The notes beneath the pieces are model-generated. The model was not told the DNA's origin. It ran no database searches and saw only the letters and a list, made by a program, of their open reading frames with translations. A stretch of 64,000 bases of DNA from Mesorhizobium sp. WSM3862 (GTDB lineage: Bacteria > Pseudomonadota > Alphaproteobacteria > Rhizobiales > Rhizobiaceae). Positions 26,719-36,834 of the stretch are shown here, in pieces. Positions within the stretch are counted from its first letter, which is position 1, and every line of letters starts with the position of its first letter. A program made the position numbers and the translations under genes. The stretch is taken from positions 248,001 through 312,000 of the forward strand of contig NZ_NSGE01000002.1 of NCBI RefSeq assembly GCF_002294985.1. The letters run 5' to 3'.

Positions 26719-29715
26719 ACGCGTCGTTCCGCATCTCCGGCGCCGGGCGCCTCAGCCAGGCCAAGACAGCCTCGTTCAGCTTCGACGGCAAGTCCTATCT
26801 CGGCATCGAAGGCGACACGCTGGCCTCGGCCTTGCTCGCCAACGGCGTCCATCTGGTCGGCCGATCCTTCAAATACCATAGGCCGCGCGGCTTCCTGTCG
26901 GCCGGCGCGGAAGAGCCCAACGCGCTGGTGCAGATCGTTCGCGACGACGCGCGCAAGACACCGAATGTGCGCGCGACCGTGCAGGAGCTCTATGACGGGC
27001 TCACCGCCAATTCGCAGAACCGCTGGCCCTCGCTCGCCTTCGATGTCGGCGCGGTCAACGACATTGCCTCGCCGATGTTCTCGGCCGGCTTTTACTACAA
27101 GACCTTCATGTGGCCGAAGTCGGCCTGGTTGAACTTCTATGAGCCGAAGATCCGCGCGACGGCCGGCCTTGGCGTTTCCCCCGACCGGCCGGATCCCGAC
27201 CATTATGCGGCGCGCTACGCGCATTGCGACGTGCTGGTGCTGGGCGGCGGTGCGGCCGGCATCGCCGCAGCGCTTGCCGCAGCCGAAACCGGCGTGCGGG
27301 TGATCCTCGCCGACGAGCAGGCCGAATTCGGCGGCAGCCTGCGCTTCGAGAGCGGCGCCAGGATCGATGGCGAGGACGGCTTTGCCTGGGCACAAGCCGC
27401 GATCGCCAAACTCAAGGCGATGGACAATGTCCGAGTGCTGTCGCGCACGACAGCTTTCGGGTACTACGCGCAGAACTTCGTCGGCCTGGTCGAGCGGGTC
27501 AGCGACCATCTCAAGAGCCCCGGCCGGGAGCTGGCGCGCGAGCGCCTGTGGCAGGTTCGCGCCAAGCGGGTCGTGCTCGCGACCGGCGCGATCGAGCGGC
27601 ACATGGTGTTCGCCAACAACGACCGGCCGGGCGTCATGCTGGCATCGGCGGCGCGCACCTACCTCAACCACTATGGCGTGGCGGTCGGTAGGAATGTCGG
27701 CGTCTATACGGCAAACGACTCGGCCTACGCGGCCGCGATCGACCTGAGGAAGGCCGGCGTCAATGTCGCTGCCATCGTCGACCTGCGCGACAACCCGTCG
27801 GGGGCGGTGATCGACGAAGCGAGGAGCCTCGGCATCGAGATCAATTTCGGTCGCGCTGTGGTTAGCGCCGGCGGCAAGCTGCGCGTATCGTCGATGACGG
27901 TGCAGCCGAAGAACGGCGGCGGCGAGCGCAGGATCGCGGTCGACGCCATCCTGATGTCCGCCGGCTGGACGCCGTCGGTGCATCTGTTCTCGCAGTCGCG
28001 CGGCAAGGTCGCCTTCAACGAGGAGGCGCGACGCTTCGTGCCGGGGACGTATGCGCAGGACTGCGTCTCGGTCGGCGCCTGCAACGGCACGGACGGTCTG
28101 GAGGCAACGGTCGACGAGGCCTATGCGGCAGGCGCCCAGGCGGCAAGGGACGCCGGCGGCAAGGATTCCAGCGGCAAGATGGGCAAGGGCGCCAAGCCGA
28201 AGGTCGATGCCAGTGAAAGCTGGTCACGCGGCATGCTTGGCGCTGCGCCCGGCGCCGGGCCGGGCACCACGGTCAAGGCCTTCGTCGATTTTCAGAACGA
28301 TGTCACCGCCAAGGACATTCGCCAGGCGGTGCATGAAGGCATGCACTCGATCGAGCACGTCAAGCGCTTCACCACCAACGGCATGGCGACCGACCAGGGT
28401 AAGACGTCGAATATGCACGGCCTGGCGATCGCCGCCGAGACGCTCGGCAAGCCGATCCCGCAGGTTGGTCTCACCACGTTCCGCGCGCCCTATACGCCGG
28501 TCACCTTCGGCTCGATCGTCGGCCATGCGCGTGGCGCGCTGTTCGACCCGACGCGCCGCACGGCGACGCATGGCTGGGCGGCCGCCCAAGGTGCCGTGTT
28601 CGAGGATGTCGGCCAGTGGAAGCGCGCCTGGTATTTCCCGAAAGCCGGCGAGGACATGCACGCCGCTGTCAACCGCGAATGCGTCACGGTGCGCAAAGCG
28701 GCCGGCCTGTTCGACGCCTCCACGCTCGGCAAGATCGAGGTCGTCGGGCCGGATGCGGCGAAGTTCATGGAGCTGCTCTACACCAACCCGTGGGAGAAGC
28801 TGGAGCCCGGCCGCTGCCGCTACGGCATCATGCTGCGCGAGGACGGCTTCATCTATGATGACGGCGTCGTCGGCAGGCTGGCGCCGGACCGCTTCCATGT
28901 GACGACGACCACCGGCGGCGCGCCGCGTGTCATGCATCACATGGAGGATTATCTCCAGACCGAGTTCCCGCATCTCAATGTCTGGCTGACCTCTATCACC
29001 GAGCAATGGGCGGTGATCGCCGTGCAGGGGCCGAGCGCGCGGAAAATCATCGAACCTTTGGTCGAAGGCATCGACATGTCGGACGAGGCACTGCCGCATA
29101 TGTCGGTGCGCGAAGGCAAGATCTGCGGCGTGCCGACGCGGCTGTTCCGCATGTCTTTCACCGGCGAGCGCGGCTTCGAGGTCAACGTGCCGGCCGACTA
29201 CGGCGAAGCGGTGTGGGAAGCGCTGTGGACCGAAGGCCAGAAGCATGGCGCGACCGCTTACGGCACCGAAACAATGCACGTGCTGCGCGCCGAAAAGGGC
29301 TACATCATCGTTGGCCAGGATACGGACGGCACGGTGACGCCGAACGATGCCGGTCTCGACTGGGCGGTCGGCAAGAAGAAGACCGATTTCGTCGGCATCC
29401 GCGGCATGATGCGCGCGGATCTCGTCGCCAACGGCCGCAAGCAACTGGTCGGCCTGAAGACCAAGGATCCGAAGGTCGTGTTGGAAGAAGGCGCGCAGAT
29501 CGTCGAGGATCCGAAACAGGCGATCCCGATGAAGATGATCGGCCACGTCACCTCCAGCTACTGGTCGGAGAACTGCGGGCGCTCGATCGCGCTGGCGCTG
29601 GTCGCCGGCGGCCGTGATCGCATGGGCCAGACGCTCTATGTGCCGATGCCGAACGGCACGATCGAGGTGGAGGTCACCGGCATGGTGTTCGTCGACGAAA
29701 AGGGGGAGCGCCTCA

Positions 29716-29723
<8 letters not shown>
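26715..29723 (+). CDS. soxA: Sarcosine oxidase alpha subunit
   Basis: A large subunit (1002 aa). An N-terminal 2Fe-2S-ferredoxin-like fold region (SFDGKSYLGIEGDTLASALL near 23-42) is followed by an NAD-binding oxidoreductase domain (LVLGGGAAGIAAALAAAETG near 175-194) and, after about residue 610, an aminomethyltransferase (GcvT-like) domain that uses tetrahydrofolate (GKIEVVGPDAAKF near 675, TGERGFEVNVP near 815). Length and domain order are normal. It overlaps soxD upstream and soxG downstream by eight bases, so the operon is translationally coupled. Confidence 0.95.
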
Positions 29724-30604
<881 letters not shown>

Positions 30605-30691
30605 AGCCGCCGCCGCAGTCAAATTGGGCTTCAGGCGAAACGAACAACGGGCGGCCAAGCGCCGCCGGTTTTCGTTCGCGATTTGGCCTGA

Positions 30692-30928
30692 TTAGAGGCC
30701 GGGTACGAACCAAGGGTTCACGTCGATACCGAGCCGCGGGCCCTTGGTCGTCTGGATGTTGGCGGCATCGGGCTTTTCCACCGAGCCGGTCGCGGCGCAG
30801 TCGAGCGCCTGATTGGTGTGAGTCTGGGTGCAGGCCGCAGGGGCGTGCTTGGCCGGCTGGCTCCCGCCAGCGAAAGCGGCGCCCGAGAAAGCCAGCAAGG
30901 CAGCGAGCGCGAGGATTGTCTTTTTCAT
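30692..30928 (-). CDS. Small secreted protein
   Basis: A 78-aa protein with a clear signal peptide (MKKTILALAALLAFSGAAFA, cleaved before GGSQ near 21). The mature part of about 58 residues has two cysteines (ACTQTH and DCAATG) that could form a disulphide. I do not recognise a family. The start at 30928 is preferred over the upstream frame because of the signal peptide. Its upstream region carries the palindromes at 30943-31016, so it may be controlled by the neighbouring TetR protein. Confidence 0.72.
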   Translation of the reverse strand: MKKTILALAALLAFSGAAFAGGSQPAKHAPAACTQTHTNQALDCAATGSVEKPDAANIQTTKGPRLGIDVNPWFVPGL

Positions 30929-30942
30929 CTTTCCGTCTCCAA

Positions 30943-31016
30943 TCGTACATGTACGACACAACGTACAGATACGGTTAATGGAAGCTGAATTCAAGAGGGA
31001 ATTTGTACGCGTACGA
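30943..31016. promoter_or_regulatory. Paired palindromes, candidate TetR operators
   Basis: A perfect 14-bp palindrome TCGTACATGTACGA (30943-30956) and a near copy TTGTACGCGTACGA (31003-31016) flank a single half-site CGTAC near 30962. They lie between the small secreted protein start and the end of the TetR gene. A further half-site TGTACG is upstream of tetR near 31780-31785. The recurrence of the same 14-bp pattern suggests sites for a dimeric regulator. Confidence 0.6.
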
Positions 31017-31088
31017 CAAATTAGCTTGAACCGAGTAACTGGCGTCGCAAATCAAGCGACCGGCGTTGTGTCAAGCCGGCGAAGCCGG

Positions 31089-31733
31089 TCAGCAGTTGAC
31101 CGGTGTTTCGGTGAGCGGGGGTATGTCCTGCGCCGACAACGAGGCCAGCATGAAATCGCACATCCGCTTCACATAGGCCTGGGGGTCGCCGAACGGATAG
31201 AAGGGAAAGGTGATCAGCAGCGAGATCGTGCCGTGGCCGACGGTCCACAGCATGGTGGCTATGGCGCGCGGGTCGCCTTTGAGCTTGCCGGCTGCGACGC
31301 AGGCCTCGACCCTTTTGATCAGCACCTTCATCGCCGGATTGCCCTGTTCCATCTCCTCGTAGCTCCGGCCTTCCGGCAGCCGGGTCTTCTCTGTCATGAA
31401 GACGGTGCGGTATTCATTGGGATTGCCGAGCCCGAAGGCGGCATACTCGGTCATCACAGCCCGCAGCGCCTCAACGGGATCGTCTGCCGGGTGCTCCTCG
31501 ATGCGGCGGGCAAGCGTTTCGAACGCGTCCTCGGCGAGCGCGAACAGGATGTCCTGCTTATCGGCAAAATAGGAATAGACCGACATCGGCGCGTAGCCGA
31601 CCCGCTTGGCAAGCTTGCGAATGGTAAGCCCTTCGTAGCCCTCTTCCTGCACAAGCTTGTGAGCTGCGTCGACCAGTTCGGAACGAAGCTCGGCTTTCTG
31701 TTTCTCGCGGCGTTTCTGAACGCTCAGCGGCAA
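31089..31733 (-). CDS. TetR/AcrR family regulator
   Basis: A 214-aa transcription factor. The helix-turn-helix domain lies at about residues 15-62, with GLTIRKLAKRVGYAPMSVYS as the recognition region and YFADKQDILFAL after it. The C-terminal ligand/dimer domain is of the WHG-like type (GHGTISLLITFPFYPFG near 170). Regulators of this class often control fatty acid or acyl-CoA genes, which fits the phosphotransferase/acyl-CoA dehydrogenase cluster next door, but the target is inferred. TCGTAC-type palindromes lie downstream of it, and a half-site lies upstream. Confidence 0.9.
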   Translation of the reverse strand: MPLSVQKRREKQKAELRSELVDAAHKLVQEEGYEGLTIRKLAKRVGYAPMSVYSYFADKQDILFALAEDAFETLARRIEEHPADDPVEALRAVMTEYAAFGLGNPNEYRTVFMTEKTRLPEGRSYEEMEQGNPAMKVLIKRVEACVAAGKLKGDPRAIATMLWTVGHGTISLLITFPFYPFGDPQAYVKRMCDFMLASLSAQDIPPLTETPVNC

Positions 31734-31830
31734 TTTCCGCCTGCCTTTATGCTTGGTTGCCTGACAAAATTATATACGCTGTACGGAAACGGACAAGGGA
31801 GCGGCCTGGTTCCCCAAGATACGCCTAACG

Positions 31831-31888
31831 CTTTGTTCCTACTTAATTCCGAACAGAAAAGCCGCTGCCCACTTTTTCCGAACTGGAT
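31831..31888. repeat. Rhizobial mosaic-type (RIME-like) intergenic repeat, degenerate
   Basis: CTTTGT, TTCCGAACAGAAAA, CCGCTGCCCACTTTTTCCG occur in the same order and spacing as in the better-preserved element at 63598-63653 (CTTTGT, CGCTGCCCCAAAACCGG, CCACTTTTGGGCGACATGC). Sequences of this kind are frequent between genes in Mesorhizobium. Assignment is from memory and from the internal match only. Confidence 0.5.
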
Positions 31889-31929
31889 CGCGCTGATGCC
31901 GCCGTCCAGCGCCTGCGCATGGCCGCGAG

Positions 31930-32030
31930 CCCTCAGTGGCGAAGGCTTTGGCCGCGCCGCTGCCGAGACCGCCTGTCGCACCGGTGATCAGCACCGTCGC
32001 TCCATCGAAACGGCGCGTGGCTTGGCTCCC
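31930..32030 (-). pseudogene. Remnant of an SDR gene (5' end)
   Basis: Directly downstream of the phosphotransferase stop, the same frame reads ATRRFDGATVLITGATGGLG followed by SGAAKAFATEG, the nucleotide-binding start of a short-chain dehydrogenase. No ATG precedes it in frame, and after about 30 residues the similarity stops where repeat-like sequence begins. I take it as the leftover of a deleted SDR gene that once followed in the operon. Confidence 0.7.
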
Positions 32031-33068
32031 TCAACTTTTCTTGTCAATCAGTTCCACCGCCAGCGCGGCGAGCAGCTTCACCGCCTCGCCATAGGTCCTG
32101 GCCTTTTCCGGGTTGGAGGCATTGCCGTCCAGCGCGCGGCGGTAGACACCCTGGCAGATCGCCGCCAGGCGGAAGAAGGAGAAGGCGAGGAAGAAGGTCC
32201 AGTTGCCGATGCCGTCGATGCCGCGCCGGCGGCAATAGGCGGCGACATAGGCCTCCTCGGACGGCAGGCCGATCGAGGCGCGGTCGATGCCGTCTAGGCC
32301 GCGAAAGCCCGACGCATGCGGCAGCCGCCATTGCATGCATTGATAGGCGAGGTCGGCAAAAGGATGGCCAAGCGTCGACAGTTCCCAGTCGAGCACGGCG
32401 ATGACCTTGGGCTCGTCCTTGGCGAAAATCATATTGTCCAATCGGTAGTCGCCATGCACCAGCGAGACCCGGCCGTCATCGGCCGGCATATGCGTCTCCA
32501 GCCAGGTCATCAGCCGATCCATAGCGGCTATGCTTTCGGTTTCGGAGGCGCGGTACTGACTTGTCCAGCGCGCGAACTGGCGCTCGAAATAGCTGCCGGG
32601 CTTGCCGAAATCGCCTAAGCCCACAGCCTCGACATCGACTTGGTGCAGGGCGGCGAGGGTCGCATTCATGGCGTCGTAGATCGCGGCACGCTCGCCATTG
32701 CCTGATGTATCCGGCAGCGTCGGATCCCAGAAGATGCGCCCGTCGAGGAACTCCATGACGTAGAACATGCGGCCGATCGGCGTCACCTCGCCTGAAAGAT
32801 GGAGCATGCGCGGCACCGGCACGGAGGTCGTGCTCAGCGCCTGCATGACCCGGAATTCGCGGTCGACCTGATGTGCCGATTTCAGCAACTGCCCCGGCGG
32901 CTTGGCGCGCAGCACGTAGCGGCCGCTGGCGGCGGTCAGCAGATAGGTCGGGTTCGACTGTCCGGACTTGAATTTTTGGGCCGCGCAAAGCTTGGAAAAA
33001 CCAGGCACATGCGCTTCGAGATAAGGCGCAAGCGCTGCTTGGTCGAGCGCGTTCGCGTCGCCGCTCAT
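32031..33068 (-). CDS. APH-family phosphotransferase (ACAD10/11 kinase-like)
   Basis: A 345-aa kinase-fold protein of the aminoglycoside phosphotransferase/choline kinase superfamily. YVLRAKPPGQLLKSAHQVDR near 48-67 holds the ATP-binding lysine, VHGDYRLDNMIF near 203-214 is the catalytic loop, and AVLDWELSTLGHPFADLAY near 224-242 carries the metal-binding aspartate. This subfamily corresponds to the kinase domain of eukaryotic ACAD10/ACAD11 and to LvaA, which phosphorylate 4-hydroxyacyl-CoA; the true substrate here is unknown. The start at 33068 overlaps the MaoC stop by four bases. The longer frame beyond it is the MaoC gene in another frame. Confidence 0.88.
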   Translation of the reverse strand: MSGDANALDQAALAPYLEAHVPGFSKLCAAQKFKSGQSNPTYLLTAASGRYVLRAKPPGQLLKSAHQVDREFRVMQALSTTSVPVPRMLHLSGEVTPIGRMFYVMEFLDGRIFWDPTLPDTSGNGERAAIYDAMNATLAALHQVDVEAVGLGDFGKPGSYFERQFARWTSQYRASETESIAAMDRLMTWLETHMPADDGRVSLVHGDYRLDNMIFAKDEPKVIAVLDWELSTLGHPFADLAYQCMQWRLPHASGFRGLDGIDRASIGLPSEEAYVAAYCRRRGIDGIGNWTFFLAFSFFRLAAICQGVYRRALDGNASNPEKARTYGEAVKLLAALAVELIDKKS

Positions 33069-33544
33069 GCGGTCTCGGGCTGGCGCTCGATCAGCGTCAG
33101 GGTCAGCCAGCGCGCGGTGAGCGCCGGCTTCTTCGATCCTTCGATTTCGATGGTGACGTCGTGCGCCGTCTGCACCCATCCCGAAGGCCGCACCTTGACG
33201 TCGGCCAGCACGAAATGGGTGCGGATGCGCGAGCCGGTCTTCACCGGCGCCAGGAAGCGCAGCGTGTCGAAGCCGTGATTGACGCCCATCTTGGTGTTTT
33301 CGATCGGCGGCATGGTCTCGAAGGTCATGGCCGACAGCAGCGACAGCGACAGGAAGCCGTGCGCGATGGTGCCGCCGAACGGCGTCTCGCGCGCGGCCCG
33401 TTCCGGATCGCAATGGATGAACTGGTGATCGTCGGTGGCGTCGGCGAACTGATCGATCATGCGCTGCGTCACCGTGCGCCAGGGCGACACGCCGACTTCC
33501 TTGCCGACGCTGGCCAGAAGCGTATCGAGACTGATCGGTTCCAC
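33065..33544 (-). CDS. MaoC-like hot-dog dehydratase
   Basis: A 159-aa single hot-dog-fold enoyl-CoA hydratase of the MaoC type. The hydratase motif DATDDHQFIHCDPERA near 50-65 (aspartate and histidine) and FGGTIAHGFLSLSLLSAM near 74-91 are characteristic. It lies between an SDR and the phosphotransferase in one minus-strand transcript, consistent with a role in hydrating an unsaturated acyl-CoA. Confidence 0.9.
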   Translation of the reverse strand: MEPISLDTLLASVGKEVGVSPWRTVTQRMIDQFADATDDHQFIHCDPERAARETPFGGTIAHGFLSLSLLSAMTFETMPPIENTKMGVNHGFDTLRFLAPVKTGSRIRTHFVLADVKVRPSGWVQTAHDVTIEIEGSKKPALTARWLTLTLIERQPETA

Positions 33545-33595
33545 GCTGATGTCCTCCGCACCCCGCCCGGATCGCGATTGCTTGAACCGGGCGTC

Positions 33596-34411
33596 CTACT
33601 CCTTGAACAATGTCATCCCGTGCTGCACCGACTGGCCGCCGTCGATCGGCAGGATGGCGCCGGTGACATAGCTTCCGGCACGGCTGCACAAATAGAGCGT
33701 TGCGCCAGCAATGTCATCCGCCACGCCGATGCGGCCGAGCGGAACATGGCTGCCGACACGTTTCGCCTGCTCCTCCGTGGCGGTGGCAAAGGCCGTCATC
33801 CGGCTCTGGAAGGGACCGGGCGCAAAGGCGTTGACGGTGATGCGGCGGGCGGCGAATTCGATTGCCAGCGTGCGCGTCAGGTGATGCACCGCAGCCTTGG
33901 AGGCGGTGTAGGAATAGGCATCGTCGGCCAGCGGCTGCGTGCCCATCACCGAGCCCAGATTGATCACGCGGGCCGGGTCATCGTCGCTTGCTGCGGCATC
34001 GAGCAGCGGCAAAAGCTCGCGCGTCAGATGGAAGACGGCGGTGACGTTGACGCCGAACACCTTGGTCCAGGCGTGGTAGGGAAACTCTGCGAGCGGCGCG
34101 CCCCAGGAAATGCCGGCATTGTTGACCAGGATGTGCAGCCGGTCCGTTCGGACCTTCACCTCGGCAACCAGCGCGGCGATGCCCGCTTCGCTGGACACGT
34201 CGCCGGCAAATCCCTCGGCCCGACCGGAGCTGCCCTGCGCGTTGATTTCGTCGGCGACCCGCACACAGTCCTCGCCCTTGCGCGAGGCGATCATCACGGA
34301 GGCGCCGGCCTGCACCAGTCCGGTCGCGACCATGCGGCCTATGCCGGTTGCGGCACCGGTCACAAGCGCGGTCTTGCCGGCGACCGAGAACAGCTTGTCG
34401 AGATAGCTCAT
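33596..34411 (-). CDS. SDR family oxidoreductase
   Basis: A 271-aa classical SDR. LVTGAATGIGRMVATGLVQA holds the cofactor motif near 17-24, NNAGISWGAPLAE near 100 the NNAG, and YSYTASKAAVHHLTRTLA near 175 the catalytic Tyr and Lys. The C-terminus PIDGGQSVQHGMTLFKE is typical. The start at 34411 is chosen because the family N-terminus (LFSVAGKTALVTG) begins there. First gene of the minus-strand trio; a hydroxyacyl-CoA dehydrogenase role is a reasonable inference. Confidence 0.9.
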   Translation of the reverse strand: MSYLDKLFSVAGKTALVTGAATGIGRMVATGLVQAGASVMIASRKGEDCVRVADEINAQGSSGRAEGFAGDVSSEAGIAALVAEVKVRTDRLHILVNNAGISWGAPLAEFPYHAWTKVFGVNVTAVFHLTRELLPLLDAAASDDDPARVINLGSVMGTQPLADDAYSYTASKAAVHHLTRTLAIEFAARRITVNAFAPGPFQSRMTAFATATEEQAKRVGSHVPLGRIGVADDIAGATLYLCSRAGSYVTGAILPIDGGQSVQHGMTLFKE

Positions 34412-34525
34412 CCAAATTCCTCCCGCGCACCTCGTCCCGGCCGGAACCGAAGGACTCGCGTTGACAAGGCTAGCCGAAGTACGGTCATCCTTGCCACGGA
34501 TAAAGAAGCGAAAGGGTCGGAACCG

Positions 34526-35767
34526 ATGGCGGACATGAACCTCGGCATGACCGAGCGGCTGAAGCCGATCCATCAGCGCGTGGCCGCGATGGTGCGCGAC
34601 GAGATCGCGCCGCTCGGCGAGGAGTTTCTCGCCGAGGTCGGCAGAAACGGTGACCGCTGGACTTACACGGCCAGGCAGACCGAAATCCTCGAAGGGCTGA
34701 AGAAGACGGCGCGGGAGCGCGGGCTGTGGAACTTCTGGCTGACCGATTCCAAGCGCGGCTACGGCCTGTCGACGGTCGAATATGCCTATCTGGCGGAGGA
34801 GATGGGCAAGGCGCATCTCGGCGCCGAGGCCTTCAACTGCTCGGCGCCCGATACCGGCAATATGGAAGTGCTGGAGCGCTACGGCTCAAAAGAGCACAGG
34901 CGGCAGTGGCTGGAGCCGCTGCTCGAAGGGAATATCCGCTCGGCCTATCTGATGACCGAGCCGGACGTCGCCTCATCCGATGCCACCAATATTTCGATGC
35001 GCTGCGAGCGGCAGGGCGACGACTATGTGCTTAACGGCGAGAAATGGTGGGCGTCCGGGGCCGGCGACCCGCGCTGCGCCATCTATATCGTCATGGTGAG
35101 GACCGGCTCGGACGAGGAGCCACAGCATCGCCGGCATTCGATGATCCTGGTGCCGGCGGAGAGCGAGGGGATCACCAAGCTCCGTCCAATGCAGGTCTAT
35201 GGCGACGACGACGCGCCGCATGGCCATATGCATCTGAGGTTCGAGGATGTGCGGGTGCCGGCGGCGAACCTGATCCTCGGCGAGGGCAGGGGCTTCGAGA
35301 TCGCGCAGGGACGGCTTGGGCCAGGCCGCATCCATCATTGCATGCGTGCGATCGGCCAGGCCGAGATGGCGCTGGAGATGCTGTGCCAGCGTTCGGTGCG
35401 GCGCGAGGCGTTCGGCCAATCGCTGGCAAAGCTCGGCGCCAATTTCGACATCGTCGCCGAATGCCGCATGGAGATCGAGATGGCGAGGCTCCTGTGCCTG
35501 AAGGCAGCTTGGATGATCGACCAGGGCGATGCACGCGCTGCGGCCCCTTGGATCAGCCAGATCAAGGTGGTAGCGCCGCGCGTCGCGCTCAAGGTCACCG
35601 ACGAGGCGGTGCAGATGTTCGGCGCGCAAGGCATCAGCCAAGATACGCCGCTCGCCCGCTCGTGGACGCATCTGAGAACTCTGCGATTGGCCGACGGGCC
35701 CGACGCCGTGCACCGGCGGCAGGTGGCGCGCGCCGAGCTCAGGAAATACACGCAGGAGAAGATCTGA
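34526..35767 (+). CDS. Acyl-CoA dehydrogenase (ACAD10/11-like)
   Basis: A 413-aa FAD-dependent acyl-CoA dehydrogenase. The N-terminal helical domain, the YLMTEPDVASSDATNISM FAD-binding segment near 147-164 and the GEGRGFEIAQGRLGPGRIHH region near 252-271 are clear. The C-terminal LRTLRLADGPDAVHRRQVA replaces the usual YEGT motif, so an aspartate aligns with the catalytic glutamate, as in ACAD10/11-type enzymes. The APH-type kinase encoded on the other strand is the usual partner of this subfamily. It diverges from the SDR gene across 114 bases. Confidence 0.92.
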   Translation: MADMNLGMTERLKPIHQRVAAMVRDEIAPLGEEFLAEVGRNGDRWTYTARQTEILEGLKKTARERGLWNFWLTDSKRGYGLSTVEYAYLAEEMGKAHLGAEAFNCSAPDTGNMEVLERYGSKEHRRQWLEPLLEGNIRSAYLMTEPDVASSDATNISMRCERQGDDYVLNGEKWWASGAGDPRCAIYIVMVRTGSDEEPQHRRHSMILVPAESEGITKLRPMQVYGDDDAPHGHMHLRFEDVRVPAANLILGEGRGFEIAQGRLGPGRIHHCMRAIGQAEMALEMLCQRSVRREAFGQSLAKLGANFDIVAECRMEIEMARLLCLKAAWMIDQGDARAAAPWISQIKVVAPRVALKVTDEAVQMFGAQGISQDTPLARSWTHLRTLRLADGPDAVHRRQVARAELRKYTQEKI

Positions 35768-35772
35768 CCGCC

Positions 35773-36810
35773 ATGACGCTTCCATCGGAAATGCGAGGCT
35801 TGCTGCTTGTCGGCGACGGCTACAGCAAAACGCCTTCGGCCAGCGTGCCGGAGGCGATGGAGCCTTATTTGAAGCCCGGCAGCATCGCCGTGCCGGCGCC
35901 TGGTCCGACACAAGCGCTGATCAAGGTCAGTCTCGCCTCAATCAACCCGTCCGATATCGCCTTCATCACAGGGCAATACGGCCAGCCCCGTGTGCAGGGC
36001 CGGCCGGCCGGATTTGAGGGCGTCGGAATCGTGGCCTCGACTGGCGACGATCCATACGCAAAAAGCCTTGCGGGCAAGCGCGTCGCCTTCGCCACCGGCG
36101 TGTCGAACTGGGGTGCTTGGGCAGAATACGCGGTCGCCGAGGCGGCTTCCTGCATTCCACTGCTCGACACGGTGCGCGACGAGGACGCCGCGGCGATGAT
36201 CGTCAATCCGCTGACCGCCTTAGCCATGTTCGACATCGTCAGAGAGGAGGGTGAGAAGGCCTTCATCATGACTGCCGGCGCCAGCCAGCTCTGCAAGCTG
36301 ATCATCGGGCTGGCGAAAGAGGAGGGTTTTCGGCCGATCGTCACTGTGCGCCGCGACGAGCAGATCCCGCTGCTGAAAGAGCTGGGCGCCGCCCATGCGC
36401 TCAACGAGAAGGCGGCGGATTTCGAGGCCGCGCTGCGCGAGGTGATGAAGGCGGAGCAGCCCCGCATCTTCCTGGACGCAGTGACCGGACCGCTTGCCTC
36501 GGCCATCTTCAACGTCATGCCGAAGCGCTCGCGCTGGATCGTCTATGGGAGGCTCGACGCCGAGGCGACTGTCATCCGCGAGCCCGGCCAACTGATCTTC
36601 CAGCACAAGCGCATCGAAGGCTTCTGGCTGGCCGAATGGATGCGGCAGTTCCGCGACCGGCTCGGCCCGGCGGTGCTGGAGGCGCAGAAGAGGTTTTCCG
36701 ACGGGCGCTGGTCGACGGATGTGACGGCGGTGGTGCCGCTGGACGAGGCCATGGCCAGGCTGCCGGACGAGCTGGCCAAGCCGAACGGCAAGGTGTTTGT
36801 TAAGCCCTGA
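35773..36810 (+). CDS. MDR-family zinc-less oxidoreductase
   Basis: A 345-aa medium-chain dehydrogenase/reductase of the quinone oxidoreductase or enoyl-reductase type. The catalytic domain (VSLASINPSDIAFITGQYG near 51-69, RPAGFEGVGIV near 77) lacks the cysteine zinc ligands, and the Rossmann segment (AFIMTAGASQLCKLIIGL near 161-178) has a modified glycine motif. Cofactor preference is not visible. It starts five bases after the acyl-CoA dehydrogenase stop and is certainly co-transcribed. It may reduce an enoyl- or keto-intermediate. Confidence 0.87.
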   Translation: MTLPSEMRGLLLVGDGYSKTPSASVPEAMEPYLKPGSIAVPAPGPTQALIKVSLASINPSDIAFITGQYGQPRVQGRPAGFEGVGIVASTGDDPYAKSLAGKRVAFATGVSNWGAWAEYAVAEAASCIPLLDTVRDEDAAAMIVNPLTALAMFDIVREEGEKAFIMTAGASQLCKLIIGLAKEEGFRPIVTVRRDEQIPLLKELGAAHALNEKAADFEAALREVMKAEQPRIFLDAVTGPLASAIFNVMPKRSRWIVYGRLDAEATVIREPGQLIFQHKRIEGFWLAEWMRQFRDRLGPAVLEAQKRFSDGRWSTDVTAVVPLDEAMARLPDELAKPNGKVFVKP

Positions 36811-36834
36811 TCAAAATAACTCGAGGTCGCGTCT

